DNA of 64,000 nucleotides from positions 1,530,001 to 1,594,000 of the forward strand of contig JAINUG010000192.1 of NCBI GenBank assembly GCA_029706075.1, written 5' to 3'. A model generated the notes under the pieces. It saw nothing but the letters and a program-made list of their open reading frames with translations, searched no databases and was not told the origin of the DNA. This stretch comes from Aldrovandia affinis. Taxonomy: Eukaryota; Chordata; Actinopteri; Notacanthiformes; Halosauridae. Positions 1-12,500 of the stretch are shown one piece after another (position 1 is the stretch's first letter; the number at the start of each line of letters is the position of its first letter). The translations under genes were made by a program, and so were the position numbers.

Positions 1-1345
1 GCAAGCACTTGCGATGTATTACGCATGCAAAGATAACATTTGTGTCCAAAAACAATGGGAGTGTATGTACTCGCAAGTAGCATGCTCGAAATTGCATGCC
101 AACATTAGACTACCTCCCAGTAACTTCTAACCAAGTCCATCAGCCCTGTGGTTAATTTGGAAGTTGAACCTGTTGTATTGATGTGTTGGCTGTTATTATT
201 TTTGCAGAGAAATGCAAAATCTAGTTCACAAGAATAGAGTTGTGATAGTGTGATCTAAATTGTTGAGAGTACAGTAGTCAACTGTTCAATTACAACTTAA
301 CCATGTGGCTGAGTGACTTACTTATAAATTACTGGGAGGTCAATTTGGCATGCAGTTTCAAACTAGTTAGATATGGTACATAGATTCCCATTGTTTTGGG
401 GAATCAAGCTAGTCGTTGGTAGATTGATGTTTCTCTAGTCAGCAAATTAACTAAAACTCAGACACATAGTACATCGTATTGAAAGGAAAAATATATATTT
501 AAACAGATTTTGGGTGAATTATTATGACTACTATTATGACTCTGTACTCTCAACAATTTAGATCACACTATCACAACTCTCTCTGCAAAACAATAACAGC
601 CAACACATCAATACAACAGGTTCAACTTTTAACCACAGACTGACACTTGGTTATCAGGTAGTCTAATGTTGGCATGCAATTTCTGCTGCACATACACTCC
701 CATTGTTTTTGGACATAAATGTTATCTTTGCAAATACATCAAAAGTAAAACATGGAATTTGGTCAGCTATCACTTTAAAGACACAAAAAACAAAAAACAA
801 AAGTTTGAGGCGTATACAAGTGAGGGGGAGCGAGCAGAGAGAGCCAACATGATTTAATTGATCTACTTGTCAGACATTCTGTCAATGCAGCATGGCCAGA
901 TTTGTACACATCATCATACAATAAGGTACAGTAAATCAGATGACAATGATTATATTTAACTTCAATTTTTAGAGCACTGGACTTTTCCCATCAACACTAG
1001 ACATCCACAGCTGCCCCTGTTTATATTTATGTCCCCCTGCAGCAAATAGCTTCTTTTATTTTAGAATTTTACCTCATTTTAAATTATATATAGAAATAAT
1101 GTATTGGTGGAGTTTTTAATTGTCACAGCCACTTGCAAGTATATCAAACTTCATTGTTTTCGGTCATTCTTCTCATGCACCTGATTAAGTGGTAATTGAA
1201 CGATTAACTGAGATGATTGTGGAAATTCATTGAATGATTGTTTGAAACATAGCTTGAAATAGAGGCTCAATCGACCCCTTGGTGGTGGAAGACTGAAATA
1301 CATGCAAGATAACAACCCAAGATTTTCTCCAGGCCTAATTCCTAT
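1..1345. mobile_element. Palindromic non-autonomous DNA transposon (family A, copy 1), left end cut by window
   Basis: Sequence at about 1-290 recurs inverted at about 545-745: the block around 'gcatgccaacattagactacc' at 95-115 pairs with its complement at 656-676, and the 'ttgttgagagtaca' block near 260-273 pairs with one near 543-556. The right part (1130-1340) matches, in inverted orientation, the left part of a second copy at 11,860-12,500, including the end-like sequence around 'accccttggtggtg' at 1275-1288. No transposase frame is visible, so it looks like a MITE or internally deleted element. The superfamily is not recognised. Confidence 0.6.
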
Positions 1346-2018
1346 TGCATCCTGAATATAAATTTTACATTTTAGGTAAATGATTCGATTTTAAAAGTCT
1401 GCTGTTTATTTATTTTCCCCCTGGCATCATGCTAAATGTGCAGCATTCTGAGCTCTCCAGGGAGAGATTGTGCTTTCATCACACTGTTGTGGGAAAACAT
1501 CTCACTTCTGTGGCTCAATAAAAACATTGACGCTTTAAATGCTCAAGATTATCCGATAATCCTGGTTATGTTGAGGGAAAAGTGAGGGAGGAACCTAGCT
1601 CAGAGGAGTCATGGGAGAAACGAGGCAAAGTGAGAAGCCTGGCACAACATTTTAGCTGAGGGTGAGGTCATTTATCTTGTTATTTGGAACCCCCCATCCC
1701 CTGTGTACAAGTAGAAGTTTTAGCAGAATTAATGACAGAAGCTTCAAAATCCAGTGTTCTGTTTCCATGCGCTGTGTTGGCTGTGTGGACCACACCCTTG
1801 ATGCTGGTGATGTCATGGGTTAAGTTGTGCAAACTTTAAACAATGCCAAACACTTGTAAATATTGGGATACATTTCAAGTGTTTCTCCCACTCCCATCTC
1901 CCATCTCCAAGACTAATCAAAACAATAATTATTTTGAGTTCTGTGGCCCACACACCACCGTATTAAACATTATATATGAAACGTTGTAATTATATTGCGG
2001 TGTGATTTAAATGTCTTC
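1346..2018. other. AT-rich intergenic stretch, nothing recognised
   Basis: No exon-like open frame bounded by splice sites, no RNA gene and no clear repeat were seen here. Confidence 0.4.
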
Positions 2019-2165
2019 AGTCATAGGCCGCATATGCAGGCAACTGCCAAAATAAAGGAACATAAACTGTCTTAATAGGGCATTGGGCCACCAAGAGCCA
2101 GTGTCTGGAACTCTATTGAGTGACGCAACACCATTCTTCCACGATACATTCCATCATAGATGACT
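2019..2165. mobile_element. Tc1-like transposon end fragment
   Basis: The 'caactgccaaaataaagga' motif at 2040-2058, followed by text about reaching a count-limited 'gggccaccaagagcc' at 2085-2099, resembles the terminal region of common fish Tc1-like elements. The same end motif occurs at 31,758-31,780. No transposase frame is left. Confidence 0.5.
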
Positions 2166-2779
2166 GCTATCGGAGATGAACCAGAGGCGTTACTCCTGAC
2201 CAGCCCTGGCCTTGGACATTTTTCAAAATGTTATCAATTGTCATTACAATCTATAAGACATTTACTTCCAATTTACCAGGAAAGATAGCTTATACAGGGG
2301 TGTTGAACTGATCTACACTTTATGACAGTTTGCATGCGGAATTTGCATGCTCGAGAAAATTGATATTCACGCGTGCATTTTGTGAAAATGGTCTCGTTCT
2401 TATTTGCATGTTCCGTTCTACTGCACATCACATCACTATTTAGATAAATACGCCTGCGTTACCATGGGAGGAATTGCAGCCAGACATTTGCAGAGCTGAA
2501 TTAAAATAATTAAAGCTGTGATAACTTTATGTACTGGTAAATATGCACGATCTCACGGTGCAAATGAAACCGTATAATTTCCCAATAAGTGGTTCTACTG
2601 CTTCCATTTGCATACAATTGGCAAAGAATATCACGTTTGCATCTGAAAACATCGAGGTGAAAACAATGATGCATTTGGCATATGCTATACAAAACTGTGC
2701 AGAATGGGCACATAATCAATTCAATTAGCCAGTGTAGGTATATGATATGTTTCATATTTCTATTGGGTAGCTAACTGTT

Positions 2780-3101
2780 AAAGACAGTCGTCTGGGGGCG
2801 AATAGTGCATTGTCATCGGGCGTCCAGAATACCCCCACCCAGTTATTGAGAATGGCTCGAGCCAGATGCGCAAGCAGCAGGAGAGACGCAGATTGCATCT
2901 ATCTGAATATAGCAGGCTTGCGCTGCCTTTACGCTGCATCGGAGGAGCCTGCGAGGTGGCCGAGCCAGCCTTCGACCTGCGCAGAACCCAGAATTTAAAG
3001 TCCTTTCCAGGGATTTTAAAGCGAAGGGATCAGCATGTTCTGCTGTTGAGGACCGAGGAAGAGTTTATTAGCAAAGGGGACCGTCATTTCAGGCGTTAAA
3101 G
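2780..3101 (+). promoter_or_regulatory. Candidate first exon and promoter, possibly of dmtn
   Basis: This patch is richer in GC and CpG than its AT-rich surroundings and ends in a strong donor (…gttaaag|gtaggc, last exon base 3101). The open frames inside it stop at or before the donor (TAA in 'gcgttaaag'), so if it is an exon it is 5' untranslated. It is the only such patch upstream of dmtn with a clean donor, and the + strand orientation fits that gene. The link to dmtn is inference; RNA evidence would settle it. Confidence 0.3.
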
Positions 3102-5870
3102 GTAGGCTTGTTGAATATTGTTTAAATGTTTTTTTCGCTGCAATGTGCACCGAACTTGGGGCTTTAAGACGCTGTCGCCTCTCTTCGATAGCCTATCTAT
3201 ATATACTATAAATGGTAAACGCCGTGTAGCTATAAAATCCACTCAGTTGGATAACTCGGTGAAGTGCTCTCGACACAGCCGCGAATTGGCGTAAACATAC
3301 GGGATAAACCTGTACCTAGATACCCTGAAGGTGCGTGTTAGCTCATTTTCGCACACAGAAATATGGCACGAACACGTGCACTTCCTTCTTGTCAGTCCGA
3401 TATGTAAACAGTCCGACTCTGAAGCCAGGGTTAAGAGAAGGTGGTGTATTATTCTTCTATTTTTCCTTATTATGGAGAGGAAACGGAACGGTCCCGTGCT
3501 AATCTGGACTGGGTGGCTAACGCCTTCAGACAAGGGCACTGGGAACTGCCCCTGGATCTTGCTACAATGTCAATGTCAGTGCATTCACTTATAAATGTCC
3601 GTTTTTCTGTATGAGCGTATTGTCAAATTTGATGGCCAAAATGTCATTTAAAAGGGTGTATGGGATTGGAAAATATTAAATAATATAATCTGTCCGAAAA
3701 AAACGCGTCTTTCTGCCTTTACAGTATTGTACTCAATAATGTACGGACGACAGACATGTACAAAATGAAGTATATATATTTTGTCCACTGTAGGTTATAT
3801 TGATTATTTAGATTAATTTGAGTGATTTGATTCAAGCCGCAGCTCCCCAAGCACTTTGCGCTTTTAGTCGCTACCAATTAAGACAATATGCTTGGACCTA
3901 GTAACAGAAAGCAAAACTGAACAGTCCTCCGGTCATTTATATTAAAAACATCGAAAGGGAATAATTTTTTCTTCTTAGTCCAGTGGCATTTCTTAAATTC
4001 CGCAGTAGTATTACATGTGTTAACCAGTTGCCTAAAGGACTACATTTGGTAATGTTTCAGATACCAAGCTCACAATAGTTGCATGCGTGGGATGCGTATG
4101 TTAAGGGCTCAGCGTGGCGTGGGAGGCCTCGCGCCCACCTAGTGCACGATTGCGTTGCAGTCAGTATTTTTCATAGTATAATGTGTTCTTGCATAATCCA
4201 CCCATGTGTGGTTGACCTTTTTCGTTTAGTGTTCTGGCGCCTTTATCGTTAGGACAAATGTTTTGAATGTACAGTGTGACGGCGCAACTGCTGCTGTGAT
4301 TCTGGCACGTGGGTAGGACATGGGTGTGGAAACGAACCGGTGAAAACGAACAGTTGTGTGCTGTTGAAGCCCAGTGGTTATTTTTGTTGGTAATGTTTAC
4401 GGTACTCAGACATTTAAATAATTTCACATTTTGAAACAGTGCACAATACTATTGGAAGGTTGTGCAAGCATAACGCATCTTGAAGTCGGGACGTATAGCT
4501 ATAGCTGCACTCGTGTATTTAACATTAGTTGAGATGTGTGTGTACGTGTGCGTCTGTGTGCGTGTGCGTGCATGTGTGTTCATTGTTTTTGGGAGGGCAT
4601 ATTTTTCCTAGGGTAAAATGACAACAAATGTTATGCTTTGAATTTTTCCTGGCTGCTTTCATTCATCTGTATATTTCTGTGTAAACGTGCATTGTCATCA
4701 ACATTATATCACCACTATGGGTCATAAGAAACCTCTGAAAGCTATATTTGAGCTTGTTTATAAACAATTGACACATTGGCACACGCTACCTGAAGACCAT
4801 CGCCCCTGCGACTCCTCTATTCTCAGTCTCCCTCTAGTGGTGGGTGAGTGACACTAAAATACACGGTCGTCAAACCCTTTCATATGCAATAAAAGCGCTG
4901 GGTCTTGAATATCGACACTGAGGAATAGAATAGGGTGAGGACTCTGTGTGTAGCAGGACACAAGGTCTCAGATTCATATAGACAGACCAACCAACTGGGG
5001 CCAAAGACATATCCCTCAAGGCGAGACAAGTGATAGGATATAGGCTATTATTGTGGCGTAGAGATAAGCAGATCCTGACCCCTAACATTAAGTTCCGTGT
5101 TTACTCAGCATGTGCTCTTATCCAGAGTTTCTAGCATTCAGGGGTCACCCAAGTCTCCAGTCCAGGATTTGAACTTATATCCATCTTGCTTTGGAGTACA
5201 GTTCCAAAAGCTCGCCTTACTCCCCCTTCCATGCGGGTATTTTGGCTGGGGCAACAGGTGTGAAAGTGCCATGTAGGAAACCTAGGCTTCCTTGCATTGT
5301 GCGAATATGCAGCAGCTGAGGAAACACACAGGGTTATAATGGGCCCAGACCCTCCATAATCTCCCTTTCTTCCTTTAGGTTGGTGTTGGAAATAGCCTGT
5401 TTTAAATAGACTGTTTTAGGGTTTTGTCTGCCTAGAACAAATTCATCTGTTATTGTTCTCCACAATAATTGAAGATAAATTCCTTAAAAATGATCGCCAT
5501 TGTTTTGCCAAAAAAGATCAGCCTTTTGCCATTGCATTGCTTATCGGTCATCAGTGTGGTCAGAGGAGGAGAGGTTAAACGCTTACTTGACGAATGTGGG
5601 AACTGAACCCTGGTTTTCCGCTCCACAGCGCAGTGACATCACCACAGCACCAAAAGGCCAGGCCCCTTGGCGAGGTGGAATGTCTGGCTACGGTGCTCTT
5701 CCTAGTGACATCACCCTGCTTGACAGGCAACAGGCATGATTACTTCAGTATAAACAGGAAGTCACTTTTCCAGCTGGAAATTAAAAGCTTTGAGATGTAT
5801 AAATGACCAAGGCTGTGTTCACTTGTTAGTTTGCGTTTTTGCTCCAAACAAGCGGTCAACAATTTAAAAG
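3102..5870. other. Non-coding stretch, little recognised
   Basis: Contains a short GT-rich run (4530-4580). A SINE-like scrap with a tRNA-promoter flavour lies near 5100-5180, and another repeat-like piece near 5585-5740. No gene could be supported. Confidence 0.35.
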
Positions 5871-5877
5871 GTAATTC

Positions 5878-6222
5878 ATGCTCCAGTTATGACTCCCCTG
5901 TGACTGGTCTATTCCAGTTATGACTCCCCTGTGACTGGTCCATTCCAGGCATTATTCCCTGTTACTGGTCCAGTCCAGTTGTAACTCCCCTGTGACTGGT
6001 CTATTCCAGTTATGACTCCCCTGTGACTGGTCGATTCCAGTTATGACTCCCCTGTAACTGGTAGATTCCAGTTATGACTCCCCTGTAACTGGTCGATTCC
6101 AGTTATGACTGCCCTGTTACTGGTCCAGTCCAGTTATAACTCCCCTGTAACTAGTCTATTCCAGTTTTGACTCCCCTGTAAGTGGTCTATTTCAGTTATG
6201 ACTCCCCTGTCATTGGCAGTTC
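5878..6222. repeat. 31-bp minisatellite, about 11 units
   Basis: Tandem array with a consensus near 'ccagttatgactcccctgtg' followed by 'actggtctatt' (31 bp). Units differ by a few substitutions (tgtgactgg, tgtaactgg, tgttactgg), and one unit is degenerate ('ccaggcattattccctgtta'). It ends in a broken unit near 6210. No coding frame crosses it. Confidence 0.9.
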
Positions 6223-6978
6223 ATTGGCAGGGTCAGAAGATAAAAGATCACAACCCCAGCGGATGATGTTCAAATTTAAATTTCCCATTGTTTGTTAGCT
6301 ATCTTTTGTTTTTTTAAAAAGCTCTGCTACTGCATCATTGTCTCCACGTCTGATTAAATGAGCAAAACAACAAAAAGAGCGATGGGTTCACATTCCGCAC
6401 AAAGATAACTGATTCTCTCTTATTTTTTCCAGTATTAAGGGTGTTGTTTGGCTTCTACTGCTGAGGAAATGCTCAGCATATTTAATCAATATATGAGCCA
6501 AATGACTCAAGACTTGGCCACTATCTCACTGTTCTTCCACATAATGTCATAAATAATTTTAAAGGTGGACTGGGCCAACTTAGGTTGTTGTGTGTTTACT
6601 TAGCTGGGAAGCAAGTTTTGCCCTCCTTAAATTTCTCTATTGAGGTTTATGCAAGGGCCAGAGAGCGAGGGAGAACAGATGAAACCTTAATTACAATCAC
6701 ACCCTGCAAAATCATGGCATGCCACCTTTATGATGTAATACTCACATGAGCTCATCAGCCTGTTGGACTGGGGAAAAACTTATGTAACACTGACAAAACA
6801 TATATTGTTTTGTAGGCTGACTAGTGAATACTGTAATCTCAAATACAGGCAATCTAAAATGATTGATTCTAAAGTTATTCATTGGTTATGTTAAGTATGA
6901 ACATAATTCTCATGCAGTTTTTGCAGAAAGAAAAGGTTGATGAAAATGGTTTAACGTTAACAGAATCTCTTGCACGCT

Positions 6979-6981
<3 letters not shown>

Positions 6982-7018
<37 letters not shown>
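6982..7018. repeat. (CA)n microsatellite
   Basis: Perfect CA run followed by an AT-rich imperfect palindrome (atatatactgtatatatacagtat) at 7028-7052. A looser CA-rich tract continues at 7138-7250. Confidence 0.9.
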
Positions 7019-7020
<2 letters not shown>

Positions 7021-7703
7021 TATGTACATATATATACTGTATATATACAGTATGTCATGACAACAATTACATTTTTCCGGTATGTATTGTCATTTCTCAT
7101 TGCTGAGTTATTCATTTGTGTAGAACCTCCATCTTAAACACACACAAACACTCACATGCACGTGCACACATATGCATGTACTTGCCCATGCACATACACA
7201 CATTCATGCACGCAGCACACTCACATATACATACACACACACAGCCACAGACACACTCATTTTAAGTACTTATGAGTATAACATTGGTAAATGAAAGCGA
7301 TCTGAGTCTGTCAACAGTTGTCCCAGCAAAGGCTAAGCTTTGAAGCCTTTCGGGTAATGCACGCATGGGGGGTTTGTTGTGACTGGCCCCACCTCTGTGT
7401 TTCTGTGCCTTTCCTGTTTCAGGAACTTCCTGGACGGTCCTTGGCGCGACCCTTTTTTTAGAGATAGAGCCCCTTCCCTTGCATTTCCTAGTCTTGGACA
7501 GAGAAAAACAAAGGTGTGTGACTGAACTGTGAGTGAAAACACCCTACTGATATACAATACTTTTTAGCTTAGCTCGAATCTTTACCATTGTACTTGTCTG
7601 ATTGTGTTGCTTCCATTTTTTAAAAAACATTTTTGTTGGTTACGTTGGGGGCCATCTCCATGACAAGGGGCTTGGATAATATAATAATATAATATAATAA
7701 TAT

Positions 7704-7848
7704 ATGTCATTTATCAGATGTTTTTATCCAAAGCGACTCACAGTAGTGAATGCATACATTTATGAGTACATGTGGTCCCAGTGGGAATTGAACCCACAAC
7801 CTAAGCATTGCCAACGCCATGCTCTACCTACTGAGCCACACAGAACCA
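7704..7848 (-). mobile_element. tRNA-derived SINE (family S1, copy 1)
   Basis: Read on the - strand, the head 'ctgtgtggctcagtaggtag' resembles a tRNA A box and is followed by a B-box-like 'ggttgtgggttcaattccc'. The body ends in the tail 'agtcgctttggataaaa'. Two further copies lie at 17,861-18,002 and 51,068-51,210, giving three members in one window. Not a functional tRNA. Confidence 0.75.
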
Positions 7849-8049
7849 GTGGGTGTGTGAGTGCCTGTCTGTTTGCGTGTGGTGGTGTGTACGTGGGTGC
7901 GTAAGTATATATGCACGTGCATGCATGTGTAGGGTGTGTATGAGCATGTTTTCGTGTATGACTGTGTGTATGAGCGAGTGTGTATGAGCGAGTGTGTATG
8001 AGCGCGTGTGTGGCGTGTGTATGAGCGTACGTGTACGTTTGAGTGCGTG

Positions 8050-8265
8050 TGTGGTGTAACGACTCCAGGGTCAGCTCCTGCAGCTGTGTGTCATTGTGGT
8101 GCTTGCGAGCTCCCGAGGGGAGGGGAGAGGCATCGCCATGGTGATGAACTCACCATCTTCGGCCGGGGGGACCAAGAGGGAGGAGAGTGTCGCCCTGCCG
8201 ATGGCAGCAGCGAGCTGATTGGGCGTTGGCCGGTCGTGCTGCGCTTCGATAAGTAGGGCGGAGGG
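8050..8265. other. GC-rich patch with a well-placed ATG but no supported exon
   Basis: A G-rich, CpG-containing block holding 'catcgccatgg', a good initiation context at 8136, whose frame closes after about 26 codons. No convincing donor was found before that stop. It could be an alternative first exon or promoter of dmtn or simply GC-rich repeat; unresolved. Confidence 0.2.
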
Positions 8266-8812
8266 GTAGAATGGGAGGGGGAGAGGAAGGGAGGAAGGGA
8301 AGGCAGAGTGAGAGAGAAAGATGGAGGGAGGGGAGGTGCGAGGGAAGCATGTAGGATATCCTTGTTATCTCACAGAACACTGCTTCCATAGAAACCAGAA
8401 GTGTATTGTTCCATAAACTAACCTTTTTTTCCACTGACTGATTCAATTTCTTTCCTTTTCACTGAATTAAGCCTGTTGCTCATGCACAGGTTTTTTGGAC
8501 ACTGGAAGGCTAACACTATTTGAGCGCAGGCTGTGTTAGTGCAGACTATGTTTACTGTGCAGGCTGTGGATCAGAGACTTATTACTGGATCGGAGACGTA
8601 TTTCGCTTGTTTGTTGTACTCCAGTCTCTAATGGCCGGTAAATGTAAATATAAATATAAAAATATAAATATAAACTGAAGTGTAGTAGTTGAGACTGGCA
8701 CCAGACGCAAGTCCATCTGTTCCCGAGGCTGAGGCTGACCATGTCTCTGTGTGTATAAAATCAAATCACTGTATTTCCCAGTGTGTTTACTCCTACAATC
8801 AAACTGTTACTT

Positions 8813-8814
<2 letters not shown>

Positions 8815-8861
<47 letters not shown>

Positions 8862-8923
8862 GAAACACATACACACACAGAGCACACGTACAATTGTGCA
8901 TGCATGCATACAACACACTCAGA

Positions 8924-8963
<40 letters not shown>

Positions 8964-8995
8964 CATGCACACAATCACATGCACACACACACAAA
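8815..8995. repeat. Compound (CA)n microsatellites
   Basis: Two long CA runs (8815-8852 and 8928-8960) joined by CA-rich spacer sequence. They create long spurious open frames on both strands, none of them genes. Confidence 0.95.
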
Positions 8996-9049
8996 CCCAT
9001 CCCCTTCCCTTCCAGTCTGGTGTTGACCTCTCTTCATGGCTTTAAGCGT

Positions 9050-9500
9050 GACGACTTTGATTGCCGTTGCTCAGGCGCTGATCTGGCTCGAGACCGAAGA
9101 GGAAGCAGGGCGCCCCGTCTTAGTGGACACAATCCCCGGTGTACATTAAACACAAAATCAATGGGCTCTCTGTCCAGTCATCCTGCGGCGCGTTCGCGAC
9201 GACCAGAGGGAGCCCAGCCGCTGAGCCGCGCGGCTCCGCTCCGAGGAGCGCTCAAATTGAAGTGTAATTATCCACAGCGGGGCACAGATGAGAGCCACCC
9301 CGCTGATCGTTTCCCCTGTCGCTTGCTGGCGCGATTATTCCGCGGAGTTTGCGACGAACCGCGCCGGGAGCACGGAGCTCGAGGAACAGCGGCAGCGATG
9401 GGGTGGCCACATCTGCGCGAGGGCTCTTGTGCTTTCACGGCTGAACGAACACGCCCGAGCTCTTACTCAGACGAGGTGCCAAAGCCAGTCCCCCGAGGGC
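9050..9500. promoter_or_regulatory. CpG-rich block of unknown function
   Basis: About 450 bp with many CpG dinucleotides (for example 'cggcgcgttcgcgacg' at 9186-9201) in otherwise AT-rich sequence. It has the composition of an unmethylated CpG island. One frame stays open through it, but that frame starts in the CA repeat and shows no domain. A promoter, enhancer or conserved non-coding element upstream of dmtn is plausible but unproven. Confidence 0.35.
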
Positions 9501-9530
9501 CATGTTTGGGTCTGCTCAATCTCCGGCCTT

Positions 9531-11390
9531 AACTACCTCATTTATTTACATTTGTTTAAATGTTAAAAGTGGACAAAGGACTTCATTACAACGTTTGTTT
9601 TTTTCCGACATCAGTCATCAGACATTTTTAACATTCGAATCAATCTGATGCAAAATAAAAACAGAGCACAGGCTTGCATTGCGACTGAAAACGCTTAAAT
9701 ATTTATAAGCTACATTTTATTTCTAGTTAACTGATGGGACATCAGGTGGGCTGGAAGGATGACAAGTATAATGACCCGCATTGTTTAGGAAAAGCAGGGT
9801 AGGCTCAATCCAGTGCCATCCGGAACAAGAAGAAAACGTTCCGTCAACGTAGCTTTCCAACCATTTCCCGCCTGTGATTACCAATGGCTTTTATAACTGT
9901 ATCCGCCTCTCTCCAGGATACAGAATGGTACTGTCCACAATGGGAGCCCACATAGTTGAGGAGTTACACCATCCTGGAAACATAAATGAGTGGAATGGTT
10001 CATGCTTTGATCTCGGGGGTGTCAGTCAGTATGGGGGAGTATATCAAACACAGTAGCAGCCCAGGCAAGTAGCCCATGGTGTGCAGCTTGATCCTCACTC
10101 ATTATAAGGGAGGTATTAATGACCAAACATTATAGTGTTTTGCAACTGGGGTAATATCCCTGCACATTATCTCGTAAAATACAATATACATTGGAAACTA
10201 TTGGAAACAACAGAGGTCTCTGCTGGATTTTTATGAGCATTGATGTTTTCATTGTTTTTACGAGGGTTGCTATTTTCATTGTTGTTTCTGTTCTTTTATG
10301 ACAATAACAATGTTTTATAACAATGTTAATTTCCAAAGATAAATCCAGCTTTTAAATTTGTATGCAGCTCACAGCCATTCTCCCATCTGAGTCCTCTCTA
10401 TCTCTTTTGTGTTCTTACTCTTTTTGTCTATCTCTCCATTTTCCCCTCTTTCTTTCTCCTTCTCTCTGATTCTCTTAGAGCGCTTTCACATGTGCCATCA
10501 GCCTTCAAATGACTGCTCATTTGCCCTCAGAACATTCTTTGGTGAAGGGGATACAGTTTTGTAAAAATGATGTAGTTTGCTATCAGGGCCGTATCCAGGA
10601 GTCGAGAATTACCGAGGTCATGAGACCTAGCCCCTCTAGTGGGGTTCGTCACGAGAAATGTCAAGAAATATTTTATGAAATCAGTCTACTGTAATCAGAG
10701 TAGTAGACTGTCATGATTTTATGAATGGTCACCGAAAATTAAAACGTACATTCAAATGTACATTCAAATGTAGCTAGCTTTGTGCTTATCACCACAACGT
10801 TTATATGCTACGTTAGCTAACGTTAGCCTAAATGAGCCTATCACCACTGTAGTCTGACTAAAAATGGTTTGTGTAACAGTCAGCTAGACAGAGACAGCCA
10901 CGTTTGGCTAGCGACTACACAAAACTACACACCAAGCAACTATCGATAGATGATCTCTGGAGATGAATAGCATTCATCTGGTTATAATACAAGCAGTAAA
11001 CCTTTTTATAATGTGAGAGATCTCTACACCTGCATCATGCTTCGCTTGGCTTTAGATCAGCAGTCTGAGTTACAATTCCCGCTGTGCAGCAAAGTCATCC
11101 CAAGTCTTACTTTTGCTGAGCAAAGATTTTGTAGTAACAACGATATCCGCCTGCTCACGACGGGTCCACATCACCATCCACACCCACACGGAAGTAATGA
11201 CCATGACGGTGATGTGAGCAAACGGTAATCTTGGCTTTGTACAAAATCTGTGCTATACTGAAGTGAAGTCATTTTATGTACAGTAGTTCACCACTTTTAT
11301 TCAGTATTGCACTGAATCAGTATGTAAAAAAAAATACAACTCAGACTCAAAATACAGAGGCCATGACCTTGTTGTCCTCAATGGTAGATA
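9531..11390. other. Non-coding stretch, nothing recognised
   Basis: No exon-like frame with flanking splice signals. Short 'cgttagctaacgttagc' repeats near 10,810 are ordinary fish intergenic sequence. Confidence 0.35.
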
Positions 11391-11394
11391 CGGC

Positions 11395-11620
11395 CATGTT
11401 TGCTATGAGTGACAGTTGGTGAAATTGACACAGTTTGAAGAAAACTATGCAGTTTGGTAAAGCTGACACGGTTTAGTGAAAGTGGCATAGTTTGTAAAAT
11501 TGATGCAATTTACTGAAATTGACACAGTATGCTTTAAGTGGCACAGTGTTGTAAAAGTGATACAGTTTGCAGAAAGTGCTGCAGTTTGGTGAAAGTGACC
11601 ACCAAAAGTCAGTTTTCGGC
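11395..11620. repeat. Degenerate tandem repeat (about 20-25 bp units)
   Basis: Recurring 'gaaattgacacagtttg'-type units with frequent substitutions and variable spacing (near 11,418, 11,460, 11,484, 11,516, 11,552 and 11,590). This is an old, decayed minisatellite. Confidence 0.6.
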
Positions 11621-11859
11621 TATCGCCCAAGGCAGCCCTAATCACGAAGAGCCCTAATCACACCGAAAGAGTATCTATTTCCCATCAGGAAGAACATGGA
11701 TTAAATTCTGTTTTGTGCTGAGCTAATGGCCTGCTTTTTATTACATTCTCTGGGTTTATTTGCTGTGAAGGTGAATGCACTTCAGTAATAAAACATTAGC
11801 GGTGAGGCATTCCTGCATCATCTATGTTTAGGGTCTGGAGAAAATCTCATGGTGTTATG

Positions 11860-12500
11860 TATGTATATCAACACCAAGGGGTCGATGGAGCCTACGTGTC
11901 CATTTCAAGCTACGTGTCAAATAATCATTCAATAAATTGTGACAATCGTTTCAGTTAATTATTCAATTACCACTTAATCAGGCTCATGGGAAAAATTCAC
12001 TGAAAACAACAAGAGTCGATGTACTCGCAAGTGGCATACTAGAAATTGCATGACAACATGACCTCCCAGTGAATACTGGGTATGTGAATTCAGCCATGTG
12101 GTTCATTTGGATGTTGAACTTGTTGTATTGACATCTTAGCTGATTATCTTTGCAGATAGAAGCACATAGTTTCAAAAAGTTTGGTTGTGGTAGCGTGACC
12201 TAAATTGTTAAGTACAGTAGTCCAGTTTCAGCATACCTTTCTAAGCTATTATTAAAGTACCATCCGATATTATACACATGTTCAACTTCCAAATTAACCA
12301 CGTGGCTGAGTGACTTGTTTAAAAGCTACTGGCAGGTCATTTTGACATACAGATTTAAGCTACTTGCGGGTACATAGATTCACATTATTTTCGGAAATCA
12401 AGCTAGCCGTTGGTGGATTTGTTTTTTCTGTAGTCAGCAAATTGTCTAAAAACTCTTTGGATGCATAGTACTGAAATGGATATGGTTGTACAATAGCTAT
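11860..12500. mobile_element. Non-autonomous DNA transposon (family A, copy 2)
   Basis: Starts with 'caccaaggggtcgatgg', the complement of the end of copy 1 near 1275. It then runs collinear with copy 1 through the 'gtactcgcaagtggcata' block (12,020) and the 'agctagccgttggtgga' block (12,402). It lacks the inverted second arm of copy 1. No coding capacity. Confidence 0.6.

Noticed and set aside
8136..8216. Short coding exon starting at the ATG in 'catcgccatgg'
   Set aside because: The frame closes after about 26 codons with no convincing donor before the stop and no resemblance to the dematin N-terminus.
8783..9532. Open frame of 249 codons on the + strand
   Set aside because: Its first third is translated (CA)n repeat (HTHTHT) and the rest has no domain. 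It is open because the CpG-rich block is poor in stops.
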